64,000 nucleotides of DNA. Origin: Symbiodinium microadriaticum. Taxonomy: Eukaryota > Sar > Dinophyceae > Suessiales > Symbiodiniaceae. The notes beneath the pieces were generated by a model. The model did no database searches. It had not been told where the DNA came from and saw nothing but the letters and a program-made list of their open reading frames with translations. Of the stretch, positions 55,001-64,000 are shown piece by piece (position 1 is the first letter of the stretch; each line of letters opens with the position of its first letter). The stretch spans positions 141,201 to 205,200 of the forward strand of contig LSRX01000807.1 in assembly GCA_001939145.1 (NCBI GenBank). Reading direction: 5' to 3'. Both the position numbers and the translations under genes were made by a program.

Positions 55001-58000
55001 AACCATAGTTTGCAGGCAGTCGAAAGCGAAAGGCTCGGGGGCCTCTGGGTGTCTAGGGATGTGGTTTAAAGGCTTTAGGCTTTAGGCAGTTTAGGGTTTA
55101 TGGTGGCCGAAACCCCCAACCAACCCCTTGTGAGTCGAAGACCTTAAAACAGACTTTGCCAAGTGTCATGGGTGGCTGGATTGCGCTCGAACTACTGTTG
55201 ATGATATGAAAAATCCTGCATTACCTCAAGGACCCTAAACGATGGGAATTATGGTATATCCGCATTATGGGTAATGCAGGATTTCTATCCCCAACTGTCC
55301 CCATCACTCTGAAGTTGTTTCACAGAACCAACCTAAGACCAGATGCCTCGCCTGCATTCTCCAAGTAATATAGTATACTATAACATAATGTAGTATAATA
55401 AACAACCACCGAGACCTTAAAAAGCCCCGAGACCCTAAAAGCCCCGGGCCAAAGGTTGAAGGAAGGTGCAGGGCTCCTCCTTCGACACACCATGCTCAGC
55501 AGAGTGAGCCACCGGATTCAAAAAGGCTTCGCCATCTTCGGCCCAGGCTCAAGGCTCAGGGTTGAAGTTGAAGGCCCTAAAGCCCTAAACCTGCACTCGA
55601 TATGGGCTGCCAAGTCTCCAAGCCCACGCCCTAACCACAAAAAGAGTCTAAACCCTAAACCCTAAAGCTTCAAGTTTACTGTACAGCTCCAACTTCCGTA
55701 GTTTCTCTCAGGCCTGTTTCCGGCAACCCTCGAGTCCGAGAGTCCCGAACCCCCAAAACCCTAAACTCTCTTAACCCCGTAGCCATTTTGGCTCAAGGCC
55801 ATAAAGTCAACTAGAAGAGCGTCAAACTTGGGGCAAAGAGGGTGACAGAGTCGGCGACTTGTTTCCGCAGAAACGCGCTTTTACCCTCCGTGCCTTGCGT
55901 TTAAGGCGTGCAAGCAGGCATAGACGACACTGCCGGAGTTTTCCGCGGAAAGCGATGGCAGTGTCGTCTATGCTGGCAGCAGTTCTGTCGGGAAAAGCCC
56001 AGAAGGCGCACAACACAGAACTGCAAGAAGAGCACGTGCAAACACGCAATGCACCTGACGACAATGTGTCCGGGGCACGATTGCCCGAGAGGGACACAGC
56101 GATCAGCCTACAGAGCGCAGCGGAATTAAAAGCAAGGCGGGGAGAATCCGTACTGGCAACAACTGGTGAGCACGACACTGTCATTGAGTGTACGGCTAAA
56201 GGCTGGAAGTGCATCAAACACCAAGTCAGTGGAAAAATTGAGCAGCATGCTTGGCGAATACACGAGCGGTTGGTTCCGAACGAGATTCTCCCCATTTTTG
56301 ATTCTGCACACACGGCTAGGGCGTTTATAGTGCCATTCTGCAAGACTGAGGATGAGCTGTACAACAATCTTGCAAGCAATGAATGGCACTCAGCCCTTAC
56401 AGCAGCTGTAAAGCGCAGCCGCGAATACGTGAGTAATCGTGCAGAATCGCCTGACGAAAAAGTTGCCCTTTTGGCGAGTGCTATCCGGGCAATGGCACTA
56501 CAGCCGTGCACATTCTACCCCCTGTCTGCTTTTGCAGAGTACGAGGGTGCAAATGAATTAGGCCTTGGTGAACAAGAGTGGCTCTGCCTTCTCTGCGGAT
56601 TTGGAAGACTATGGCCAGGCAGCGGCCTACTTTCGCAAGAGGATGCGGAAGGCAACATCTATTTCGGCCTTGCGCCAGACTCCGATGTTGCAGTCATCTC
56701 TTCGTCTGAGCTGTCGCAACTCTTCTCTGCGTGCCCTTTTAGAGGAGTCGGTGCAGGTTCCTCATGGGCGTTTCTGCTTCCAAAGGCAGACCGGAGAGTG
56801 TGTGTATGCGGAGAGATGCTGGAATTCGTTAGCATTCCTGGAGCGACGCAGAGTGTTGTTTGCGGCCTGCAGCCAAAAGCCTCCTTTCGCAAGTTCCAGA
56901 GGACGGTCAGCTGGACTTTCTTCGCAAATACTTGAGCGTTGTAGACCAGGGCTGCCACATTCACAGGGATATGGCACCACATTTACTTTGCGAGTCTAGG
57001 CTGTCTGTTTGCCCGCTGGAAGAAGAATTCAAGTACGCTGGGTTGTTTGACATATTTGTCGAAGGGTTTGCGCGATCCACTCAAGGCACCATTGAGGTCT
57101 TTCGCGGCCCTGGGTTGAGGCGCAGCAGCAAGGCCCTCATCCCAGTTACTGGCGTAGTTGCCCTTATAGTTCCTGCGAACTTTATGGAGTGCATTTATTC
57201 CGTTGGCGGCAGCACATATCAGCTCAGCGAGGCTTCTGTGCTTGGCTCCTCTGCTGTGGTTTTAGCGAGACTGCGTACGAGATTGAGTCTTGCAGCCTAG
57301 GGCTGTACCAGTCGTTTCTCTCGCACGCATCTGGTCTCTCGCATAACCACTTCTTTGCTACCAGTGATAGGTTGGATACCACACAGACAGAGGACCGTCC
57401 TCCGTCTCCCGACACGTGGGCGCAGAATACTGCCCTCACTGAGGAAGAGTTCGCAGAACTCAGAGGCTACAGGGTCTCACTTGGATGTGCCCAATTCTTT
57501 GCATCGCCCCCTAGACGCTGGTCTCAGAAAGGCCTTCTGATGTTGCAGTCTGCAGAGCAGAAAGTTCATGAATACGCATCCTACCTTGACTCGTGGAAAT
57601 GTGTATGGGAGGCTGCAATTGAAAAGCACGCGTCCTGATCTGCAGTTTGCTCTGCAGGAATTGACAATGTTGACAAGGATTTTCTTGTGAACATCGCCAA
57701 GGAAGGCGCAGTCATTCAGTGCTGCAGTCTCCGCGGTGGCCAGGTCCCTGCGGAGATTGTTGCCTATGCAGATGCATCAGCACAGCTTGAGTCCCTACCG
57801 GTGCTGAGATTACATTCGTATACAGCTCCATTTTGGTGCCGCGGGGACCATTTGAGCCATGTTAGCAAGTTGACTTGGCACTCCATTTTGGCGGCTTGGA
57901 ACGCCGGAAACCAACTGAGCAGCGTCAAAGCCGCTGACCAGTTTGTTCCCCCTGATGTTTTGTTCCATTTGAATTCATTACTTGCATTTTGCAAGGAGCA

Positions 58001-61000
58001 CGGACTGCAGCTTTCTTCCTGCCGGATGGAGAGCAGGAAGACGGCTGCTCGCAGTTTCTGCCCTTCGGTCTGCTTGTGCACCGCCCGAAGGAGCGGAGGC
58101 AAAAGTCCTCGAAGAAGACACGCGCCTGGCGTATCTTGATCCGCGCCCTCAGCCTTGGGAGCTGTTTCTTGCTTCCAAGTCCAAGCACCGATGTGGGGAA
58201 GTCATAGCAAGAATCAGGCGCCTTCTGCGCAAAGTCAAAGGCGATCTTCCCACGGATCTGCGGCAGCATGCCGATTCCATTGGAAACTCATCTTGCCTGG
58301 GCTATTCACTTCCCGGGCCTTGTGATTTGATGTTTCTTTGCAGAATCGTGCAGCGGCAGTGCCCAGATTCGTGGAGAGACCCGGCGCAGCTTATCTCAAA
58401 AGCCATTGATGATGCAGTTACGTGTTTAAGTGCTACCGGGCCGCCTGTAGATGGGGTCCAGGCAGTCTGTCTACCCTTTGAGTATGAGCAAACGCGTTCG
58501 GGCAGCCTTGAGCTAGGCGGCAATTTTGGTGCAGGCGTTTCCACGCATCTCTTTATGCGGAGCAGTTTTCTTGTTGTGCACCTGCGCCGTCTGACTCTGT
58601 GTTTCTTGAGTCTCACCTCTTCAGGTCATCATGTGACCGTCTGCCTTTCTGCCGAGGCTAATTCTTCTGTTTTCCACATGCGCAGTTCTCCTCATGCTCC
58701 TCGAACCCCGCATTTGACCGCCTGGTTACAGAGTTTTCAGAGGACTGATGAGACTGAAGCACGCTACGAGCTTTGGCAGCACTATCAGGCTTCCGCGGAA
58801 GACGCGTAGTGCTGCCTTGCTCGCTTTTGCTTCTGCCTCTGCCTATCCCTCCATCTTCCGCGGAAGAAAGTGTGGGACGGGCGGTCGCGGACGCTCTTCT
58901 AGTTCACTTTCATCTGAGTGCATGACTTCAGCAATAGGTGCAAGCTCAAAGTAGCATTGGGCACAAGAGTGGCTGGAGAGAAAGACACCGGCTACTTTGA
59001 GGGCGGGGAAGTGTGTGAAGTTCTTGTGGTTCCTAGCCTTTAGGCTGGTTAAACTCGATGTTGTTGCTCTGCCCCGCGAATGTAGAGTATCTCGCCACTG
59101 ACTGAATGCAGTAGTCTTTTTGGGAGGCGGTGGCTCGCGACTTGTGAGTTTGGGTTAGGCTCCTAGTCGTTCTGGGTTTGGTTTAGCTTTGATGTTTTTG
59201 GGTGGAGTTGTGAGCTGCTTGTCCTTCGGTTTCCTGCGGGGACCCCTGTTTTCGGAGCTTTTATGGTAAGGGTTTTAGACTTGCCGGTTTGTCGGAGTTG
59301 GTCTTGGTGACTGGGGGTCCCTGTTTCTAGTCTCACGCCGACCTCGTACCGTGAACCTCGCCTGGCATGTCCGAGTTGTGAGAGCGTAAACTCTCTTAAC
59401 CCTTCTTGGAGGTTCATGGGTAGCAATAGATAATATGGTGATAAGTCCCCTAATATGGGTTATAGCTATAGTTACCTGGTGGCTATAAGTATGGTGATAA
59501 GTCCCCTAATATCGGTTTTCCCTATAGCTACCTTACTTCTAACCCCACATATAAAACTACCCAGGAACCCTCCAAGTAGGCCCTCTTGAAGCCCTTCAGA
59601 CTGTCGCACGGCGCAGGCTCTGAAAGGCCAGGGTGGCAGCAAGTCAGACCACTGCTTGTGGGTGGCCATCATGGAGGCTGGGCCCTGGGGTTTTGAATTG
59701 CGGGTGGCTATCATGGTTTGGGGTTTAGGCCGTAGCCATTTTGGCTCAAGCCATTTTGGCTCAAGTGCCATTTGGTTGCGAGGCCCTACTGGGCACGGCT
59801 TGTATAGCTTTTGGTAGTGTCAGTGAGTCCTGCAATGGAGAGCCCTGGAGAACGGAAACTCGCATCATGCATTGCATATGCGATGCGTCTTGCTGACAGA
59901 TTGAAAGAAAGCGAAGTGAAATACCATCTCGGTGAGACACTCGCAATGTTTGTGAACGGTGCAGAAGCAAAGGCCAAGTCAACAAAGTGTTTTCAGCGAA
60001 CTCTTGACGCCGCATGTCAGACTCCACATGAGATTATCACAAGGCCACAATACGAAGCGCTGATGGAGCAGCTCGCTACAAACTGTCAGAACATCCTTCT
60101 GGAAAAGGTGCAGGCTATTGAAATGCTCATCGCCGAAAATGAGGAGTTGAAAGGACAGCTAGAGGTATCCGCTGCATCATCAATGACTGCATCGATGCAT
60201 CCGCTTGCGCCAGATGATTCGGATGACGTGTCGGTTACAAGGCTTGATGCGAGGGAATGTGGCTTCGCGGAGGGCACTGAGAAGCCACAGCATGAACCGG
60301 GAAGGCTCCAAGAGTCTGCGTCTGCATTTTCGTCTTCTTGTGCTCCTCTACCTGCAGGTTTCTCTGAAACATTGCAACAGCTGATGGATCAATGCTGCCG
60401 AGACAAGTTGACCGCTAGACAACAGCGCAGACGCGAGAAGAGGGCCCAAGTGCACAGTCAGCCCCGGGGTGGACTGTAGGAAGTACATAGTTCCTTTTCT
60501 TACCAAGCGTTAGTTTCAAATTTGCTGAAGTCTCATGAAAACCTTGAGAGTCCAGCTTGCCGGCATACAATCAAAGCCCGTGCTGAAAAAGGGCTTCTTT
60601 TAGGGCGAGCTCAGTTCAAGCCTGTGGAAAAGGGTTTCTTAGAATTGAGGGTGGCTATCATGGTTTAGGGTTTAGGGTTTCTTAGAACTGCGGGTGGCTT
60701 TCATGGTTTAGGGTTTAGGGGTTTGGTTTTTAGACTTGTGGGTGGCTATCATGGTTCAGGGCTTAGGGGTTTAGGGTCTAGGGTTTTGTGGGAAGCCTTG
60801 GGCCTTTGGCCTTTGAGGTCCAGGCACAGTGTGCTTGACCACGTTCTAAGGCCGCACACCCTAAAGCCCCAGACACCCGCCCCTCAACCAGGTGGCGCTT
60901 TGGGAAGCTTTAAGATTTATCTTATGGTTCTTATAGAGGTACCTGTTCACAAACACTTTTAAGGGCTCCGAAACTGCAACCCGGTAAAACCAGACCCCAA

Positions 61001-63480
61001 ACCCTGCCCCCCAGGACCCCTCAACATGCAAACCGAAGCCTAACCCTCGTGGATGCCCGCAGAGCCCAGGACCTGGACCCGGTTGACTTGGCATTGATGG
61101 GCAAGTTCCCCATAAAAGCAACATACCATAATTCCATTGTCAAAGCCTTTTCTGTCCAACAGCCGCATGGTGAAGCTTCATCGAGCTGCCTGTAGACCTT
61201 AAACCGACCCTTACCGAATCCGTACCTGGCCCCACGGACAATCCGAGCCAGAACCCGTATCACGCACTTCTAACGCCGGGTAATACTTCGAATTGAAAAC
61301 GCCCCCATATTAAGCCATACAGTGCCCTACAAAAGCCTTACCAAAACTCATACAACCCCTGAACCTTAAGCCCTAAAGCCCCAAGCCCTAATCTTTCTTA
61401 TGCTGCCGACCCGGAGGCCTTCGTGGCCTCCAATGCCCGGCGGTCCTTCTGCCCGCGCCCTAGGGCGCGGGGGTGGGCAGAGGCGTTTTAAAAAAACACA
61501 GGGGTTTAGGGTTTAGGTTGAGAAAAGTCGAAAAATAATCTATGATTTCTTAAACCTCTGAAATAGGATCCTTTCGAACTGTTGGGGTCCTAATGAGACC
61601 ACGTTATGTGCATGGCACTGTACAATCAATCGATACATACATATACATATACATATACGTATACACGCACCCACACACACACACATATATATACATGCAT
61701 ACATATATATATATATATGTGTGTGTGTGTAGGTATGTGTATATGTGCATGTACATCTGTCTGCGTGTGTATGTCGCCGTCTACCTCTCCTCACTTTGTC
61801 GAGTGCGAGTGCCAAAAAATGCCTGTGTATGCAGGTAGTTGTGTGTATATACATGTAGTTCGATGGATTGGCAAATAGAAAGTGTATGTAGGGCTAGTCG
61901 AGCGCGAGTGCCAAAGACGTTGCTCTACATACCTTGTTGCTTGATAACCGCGATGACGGACCCCAAGGACGCAAACCCTTGAACCCTAGCTGGTACCGTT
62001 CATGGAGGGGTTGGCGACAAGAAAGATCCTCGAACCAAGACCCTCAATATTTGGTGTCAAGTATCAGCGCCTCTCCACCCCCCAACTATCCGAATCTGAA
62101 ACCTTTTTGAAGCCCTCAACACTTTTGAAGCGTGTGAACCCCCATAGCAGCCATTTGCAACCCTTATGAAAACCATCAGTAAGGCAGTATTGATGCCCAT
62201 TCAGCCCTTACTCTCAAAACCTATATAAATCCCCTTAATTACCCTATCAAAAACCCTGACAACCCCTATCGTGTGTGTGTATATATATAGATACACAAAT
62301 AAAAAGGAACTTCGAAATTCCCATAAAGAGACCCTATCAGAAAGCCTGAGACAGAACCCCCCCCCTAAACCCTAAACCCGTCAAAACCTAAAACCCTAAA
62401 CCTCTAAACCCCTACGCCCCTAAACCCTAAAAGCGCTAAGCCCGTTTTGTGTGGGGAGCTTCAGGTTTCGACCTCGGCCTCTCCTATGAGCGCATGGTCG
62501 AGGCGGAAGCTTGGCCCCTCTTTTCGCGAGCGCCTTGAGGGTTCTGGGTGTAGGGGTTTTAGGGGTTTTAGGGTTTAGGGTTAAGGGTTCTAGGTGTAGG
62601 GGTTTTGGGTTCTGGGTGTAGGGGTGCAGGGGTTTTGGGTGTAGGGGTTTGGGGTTTAGGGTTGTGGGTGTAGGGGTTTAGGGTTTTGGGTGTAGGGGTT
62701 TAGGGATTTAGGGTTTGTGACGGTTTGTGGTCAAGTGTTCGCCTTGGCGGAGTCGCAGCAGTCCAGTTGGTGGGGAAGTGAGGGTTCTGGGTTTGGGTTG
62801 AATTCAGTGTCTGAAGCATGCACCCAATACCCGGATACCACCCAAGTTTTGGTTCTAGAAGTACGAATTCTATACGTCAGGTTTCCTTAGTGTAGGTCTA
62901 CTAGCATATACCCCTGGCCCTAGAGAAAACCTTATTCTAGTTCTTATACTACAAGATGTCCCCACAAACCGCTATTCTAATTCTTATAATCACTTGATAG
63001 GCCATTACCCTGGAGAACCAAGGAAGCCAGCCGAGCTCAGCTGCTACGAGGTGCTGATTTTTTCTGCTTCCGGCTTTCAACGGGTTTGGTAGATGGTCTT
63101 CTATTTGCTTTTTATATCTTTTTTTTGGATACGGTTTTCACTGTGCTTTATGCGTTCATACAGGGTGCAGGGTTTCATAAGGCTATCATAAGGCTTCTAA
63201 AGGTGGCTTGATGCTTCTTAGGGCCAACATTCTCCACCCAGCCCTACATCTCTCAGGCCCGCCATTTGGGACTTTCCGAAAATTAGGGAAACCTTATTCT
63301 GGCGTCCTTATAATTAATAAGGATCCTACGATTTAGGGTGCTATATCAGGGTCCCCTATTTTCGGAAACCCCTATTTGGGAGGGTGAACACTTTAGGTAG
63401 GGCATTTCTTTTCAGGCCTCCGTTCCTTGGGCTTCCAGAAGACGGAGGCGGACTGCAACGCCGGAGACTGGCGGGCTACG
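8468..63480 (+). CDS. Giant split gene for a DEAH-box RNA helicase (DHX57/DHX29-like), 3' end outside window
   Basis: About 43 short exons on the plus strand, listed singly, read collinearly as an SF2 DEAH/RHA helicase, an ATP-dependent RNA remodelling enzyme. In order: a UBA-like segment, an acidic Ala/Glu-rich linker, the pre-core helix ([17 protein letters not shown]), motif Ia TQPRR, the TLGVLLRRL segment, motif II DE|VHER, motif III SAT, GRTFPV, IDYDLV, ILVFMPG, motif V ATNVAETS, motif [10 protein letters not shown], then [33 protein letters not shown] and the C-terminal GF..DWRA region. Motif I is missing and probably lies in the N gap. From exon 14536 on, nearly all junctions keep phase; the 26984-31511 stretch is the weak point. 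Most introns start GC or GA and end AG|G, as known for dinoflagellates. The UBA-like N-terminus suggests a DHX57-type protein (inference). It could still be a recent pseudogene, but no internal stop or frameshift is needed in the assigned exons. Confidence 0.85.
10073..10169. mobile_element. MITE-like element, family B (perfect 26-bp inverted repeat)
   Basis: The arms begin GTTGATGATATAAATCCTGC and are perfect complements over 26 bp, with a 45-bp interior. A second, inverted copy lies at 55197-55295. Neither contains an ORF. Confidence 0.9.
10258..10342. repeat. Interstitial telomere-like array (CCCTAAA)
   Basis: About a dozen CCCTAAA, CCCCTAAA and CCCTGAA units, C-rich on the plus strand. 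Confidence 0.9.
10399..10467. mobile_element. Palindromic element, family G
   Basis: CTAAACATAATGG followed by CCCCATTATGTTTAG, then a second CCCCATTATGTTT. It matches the palindrome at 45829-45866. 10500-11240 holds only telomere-like G-rich tracts and unsupported open frames. Confidence 0.75.
11241..11360. mobile_element. MITE-like inverted repeat, family A
   Basis: CTTGGAGGTTCATGGGTAGC at the left faces CTAACCATGAACCTCCAAG at the right. The interior is rich in TTATAAC and GTTATAA. Confidence 0.9.
11886..11920 (+). CDS. Helicase gene exon (before UBA-like segment)
   Basis: AG|GAT acceptor, frame [13 protein letters not shown] donor (GCTCGG). It joins the next exon in phase to give ...LQP-SWGFASD.... 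Short and supported only by frame and context. Confidence 0.45.
12076..12137 (+). CDS. Helicase gene exon: UBA-like segment
   Basis: Reads [20 protein letters not shown], matching the UBA pattern (GF, then A..AL....). Acceptor AAAG|G, donor GTACTC. UBA domains occur N-terminally in DHX57-type helicases (family knowledge). Another frame is also open, so moderate confidence. Confidence 0.5.
12541..12669. mobile_element. MITE-like inverted repeat, family A
   Basis: ACTTGGAGGTTCATGGGTAG at the left and CTAACCATGAACCTCCAAGT at the right, with TA on both sides. The 45 bp before it is homologous to the sequence before the copy at 59405. Confidence 0.9.
13552..13574 (-). other. Possible degraded spliced-leader relic, minus strand
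   Basis: The minus strand reads GCCGTAGCCATTTTGG then TGCTCAG, matching the SL with one inserted base and a changed 3' end. A shorter degenerate TTTTTGGTGCTTCAG follows. A related string without the CCGTAGCC part occurs at 46914-46945, so this may simply be a dispersed repeat. No gene is recognised downstream on the minus strand. Confidence 0.35.
13820..14099 (+). other. Coding-like open stretch, unrecognised
   Basis: Two overlapping frames stay open here: one holds [19 protein letters not shown], the other ends [14 protein letters not shown]. The composition is less repetitive than its surroundings. It may be a gene relic inside a helicase intron. No domain is recognised. Confidence 0.25.
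14155..14515. repeat. Interstitial telomere-like arrays (CCCTAAA)
   Basis: Two blocks, 14155-14255 and 14400-14515, of CCCTAAA, CCCCTAAA and CCCTGAA units, separated by a stretch with repeated CCTAAGTTCC. Confidence 0.9.
14536..14615 (+). CDS. Helicase gene exon (possible RWD-like strand segment)
   Basis: Frame [20 protein letters not shown] then EDEIPE. GC donor. A beta-strand followed by LP..IP is reminiscent of RWD domains, which precede the core in some DEAH helicases; that is inference. The acceptor is AG|A, unlike most exons here. Confidence 0.5.
14640..14935. repeat. Interstitial telomere-like array (TTTAGGG)
   Basis: TTTAGGG, TTTTGGG and TTTGGGG variants run almost without interruption for 300 bp, G-rich on the plus strand, opposite to the array at 14155. 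Confidence 0.9.
15672..15730 (+). CDS. Helicase gene exon
   Basis: Acceptor CCAG|G, frame [21 protein letters not shown] donor (GATTGG). An alternative GC donor at 15719 gives the same phase. It joins the next exon as ...KE-LFQWL or ...RE-LFQWL. Confidence 0.55.
15765..15850. repeat. Interstitial telomere-like array (TTTAGGG)
   Basis: About ten G-rich units. The following 15850-16060 carries several repeats of GGGTTCTATA/CCTTTAAAGGAA, otherwise nothing gene-like. Confidence 0.85.
17460..17502 (+). CDS. Helicase gene exon
   Basis: Acceptor CTGAG|G, frame [16 protein letters not shown] donor (GCCGGA). Amphipathic helix. 15860-17450 upstream holds no other supported gene. Confidence 0.6.
17537..17623. 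mobile_element. MITE-like inverted repeat, family A (short copy)
   Basis: ACTTGGAGGTTCACC at the left faces CATCAACCTCCAAGT at the right, TA on each side, with a shortened interior. Confidence 0.85.
18621..18707 (+). CDS. Helicase gene exon, helical
   Basis: Acceptor TAGAG|G, 29 codons beginning [22 protein letters not shown] donor (GCCGTG). Clear coding composition and phase 0 at both ends. Confidence 0.65.
19121..19167 (+). CDS. Helicase gene exon, acidic linker
   Basis: Acceptor CCAG|G, frame [15 protein letters not shown] plus two bases, GC donor. It joins the 19699 exon in phase. Confidence 0.6.
19199..19414. repeat. Compound hexamer microsatellite
   Basis: Blocks of TAGTAC, then TAGTAA, then TAGAGA hexamers follow one another, flanked by ATA and GTA triplets. 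It translates as alternating residues on both strands, so the apparent ORFs here are artefacts. Confidence 0.95.
19595..19688. mobile_element. MITE-like inverted repeat, family C
   Basis: Contains CACCCTAAATAGTAGGATCC and ends GGTACCCTATTTTTCGGAAA. It matches copies at 32632, 49338 and 63271. It ends 11 bp before the next helicase exon, close to the acceptor. Confidence 0.8.
19699..19783 (+). CDS. Helicase gene exon
   Basis: Acceptor CTGAG|G, 28 codons ([20 protein letters not shown] then AVRALQLE), GC donor (GCCTAA). Strong coding character. Confidence 0.65.
20315..20365 (+). CDS. Helicase gene exon
   Basis: Acceptor GAAG|G, frame [19 protein letters not shown] donor (GACACC). 17 codons, phase 0 both ends. 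Confidence 0.55.
20915..21180. repeat. Interstitial telomere-like array (CCCTAAA)
   Basis: CCCTAAA and CCCCTAAA units, interrupted by GGCCCGGCTAAAAAAAAAA at 21011-21030, a poly-A-to-telomere-repeat junction also seen near 41513. Confidence 0.9.
21193..21262 (+). CDS. Helicase gene exon, Ala/Glu-rich linker
   Basis: Acceptor CAAG|G, frame [22 protein letters not shown] donor. It joins the 22157 exon in phase. Confidence 0.6.
21287..21430. repeat. TA/GTATAT microsatellite
   Basis: Long (TA)n and (GTATAT)n runs. Open frames through it are artefacts of the repeat. 21530-21660 beyond it has a Lys/Gln-rich open stretch ([17 protein letters not shown]) that could be a skipped exon. Confidence 0.9.
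22157..22199 (+). CDS. Helicase gene exon (tentative)
   Basis: Acceptor CTAG|G, frame [13 protein letters not shown] plus two bases, GA donor. Chosen mainly because it bridges the flanking exons in phase. Confidence 0.45.
22895..22968 (+). CDS. Helicase gene exon before the core
   Basis: Acceptor ACAG|G, frame [20 protein letters not shown] donor (GACAGC). Joins as ...[16 protein letters not shown]..., typical of the segment preceding a DEAH core. Confidence 0.7.
23991..24066 (+). ncRNA. U6 snRNA-like sequence, 5' truncated (probable pseudogene)
   Basis: It matches the conserved U6 core: AAAATTGGAACGATACAGAG, the ACAGAGA box at 24006-24012, the AGC triad at 24018-24020, and the internal stem-loop region (CATGGCCCCTGCGCAAGGAT). 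The 5' stem-loop is missing and replaced by CCCTAAA repeats, and no T-run terminator follows. It lies in a helicase intron and ends about 27 bp before an exon. Most likely a retroposed or recombined U6 fragment rather than a functional gene. Confidence 0.85.
24093..24180 (+). CDS. Helicase gene exon: pre-motif I helix
   Basis: Reads [18 protein letters not shown] then [11 protein letters not shown], the LPA...L..L segment that precedes Walker A in DEAH helicases. Acceptor CGAG|G, donor GTTTTA. The next expected residues (GETGSGKT-type) are not found before the gap. Confidence 0.85.
24249..25038. other. Assembly gap (790 N)
   Basis: Run of N. TTTAGGG repeats flank the left side and a 30-bp telomere-like minisatellite the right. 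The missing motif I exon of the helicase is expected here. Confidence 0.99.
25039..25160. repeat. 30-bp minisatellite with telomere-like core
   Basis: Unit TTTAGGGTTTAGGG then TCCTAAGGTCCCAAGC, repeated at 25039, 25069, 25099 and 25129 (the last one diverged). It abuts the N gap and probably continues into it. Confidence 0.95.
25750..25852. mobile_element. MITE-like inverted repeat, family A
   Basis: ACTTGGAGGTTCATG at the left faces CATGAACCTCCAAGT at the right. It ends 22 bp before the next helicase exon. Confidence 0.9.
25875..25914 (+). CDS. Helicase gene exon between motif I and Ia
   Basis: Acceptor GTCAG|G, frame (Q)[13 protein letters not shown], donor GTCGGG. It completes PQF-IL...ARI-VVTQPRR across the next junction, as in DEAH proteins. 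Confidence 0.8.
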
Positions 63481-64000
63481 GTGCAGCAATATCCCGTGTT
63501 CGAGTATTATGGCTTTTGCGGGGTTTTTTAGAGCTTAGGGATGCTTAGGGGGAATTGCTGATGGCTGCAGAGATTAAGGATTTAAGGGTTAAGGTAAAGG
63601 TTTCGGGGCTTTTAGGCTTCTGGCAAGGGGTTCAGAAAGAGCTAGACGGTCTGAACTACGCGGGCTTGTTCACGATTAATTAGGCGTCTCTCTTCTTCTG
63701 TTGACGGTACGCTGAAGGCGCAGAGTTTGCAATTTGAGGGTTTAGGGCGTTTATAGCTTTCGCAGAGGTTAGCTGCGAGGTCTCAGTAGGGTTTCTGTTT
63801 TACGGTTCAGGCTTCACGATGCCATGCTGAGCATGAACCTGGCATAGTGGTGTATGTGCCAAGCACATGCGGAAGCCTCGGTTCAAAAGGGACCTAGGGG
63901 AAGGTGGTCAATGTTTCAAGCATCGGTTGGGGAGTTACTCAAAATCCAAATAAACCTACTCTGAGTCAAGGGGTTAAGGGTTTAACATGTGCGGTTCAGG

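Overview
The window reads as nuclear DNA of a dinoflagellate, most likely Symbiodiniaceae or a close relative. The evidence is (i) relict dinoflagellate spliced-leader (SL) sequence in front of intron-poor gene copies, (ii) introns that mostly begin with GC or GA instead of GT and end in AG|G, (iii) plant-type TTTAGGG/CCCTAAA telomere-like repeats scattered through the whole window on both strands, and (iv) a ubiquitin-like plus ankyrin-repeat pseudogene of a type I recall as common in Symbiodiniaceae. The species call is inference.

Layout. 1-400: degenerate telomere-like tandem repeats. 0.4-5.3 kb: repeats with a few coding-like islands. 5.42-6.22 kb: a three-exon EF-hand protein gene with a possible SL relic just upstream. 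From about 8.5 kb to beyond the right edge: one very large, finely split plus-strand gene. Joining GC-rich islands of 16-90 nt across introns of 0.3-6 kb gives a DEAH-box RNA helicase in collinear order: a UBA-like segment, an acidic linker, the pre-helicase helix, motif Ia, II, III, IV, V and VI, then the winged-helix/HA2/OB region. Almost every junction closes in phase. The exon for motif I (Walker A) is not visible and probably lies in the 790-N gap at 24249-25038. Roughly 21 of the assigned introns start GC, 15 GA and 7 GT.

Nested inside the helicase introns are a frameshifted UBL-ankyrin pseudogene (28.6-30.3 kb), a 5'-truncated U6 snRNA copy (24.0 kb), an antisense coding-like fragment (36.6-36.8 kb) and, in the single intron 55504-61416, two SL-tagged retrocopies. 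The first (55.8-59.4 kb) is a broken gene copy with a 16-bp direct repeat at its ends. The second (59.7-60.6 kb) keeps an intact 214-codon ORF behind a tandem full-plus-truncated SL and sits inside a 43-bp minisatellite.

The introns also carry at least six families of about 50-130 bp inverted-repeat (MITE or introner-like) elements, one non-inverted dispersed repeat, many microsatellites and interstitial telomere arrays. Two pairs of near-identical blocks meet at single Ns (41596 and 49463) and look like unmerged assembly overlaps. I saw no CRISPR, bacterial operon, tRNA or rRNA features. All exon boundaries were read by eye from frame, conserved motifs and AG|G acceptors; none has transcript support here.
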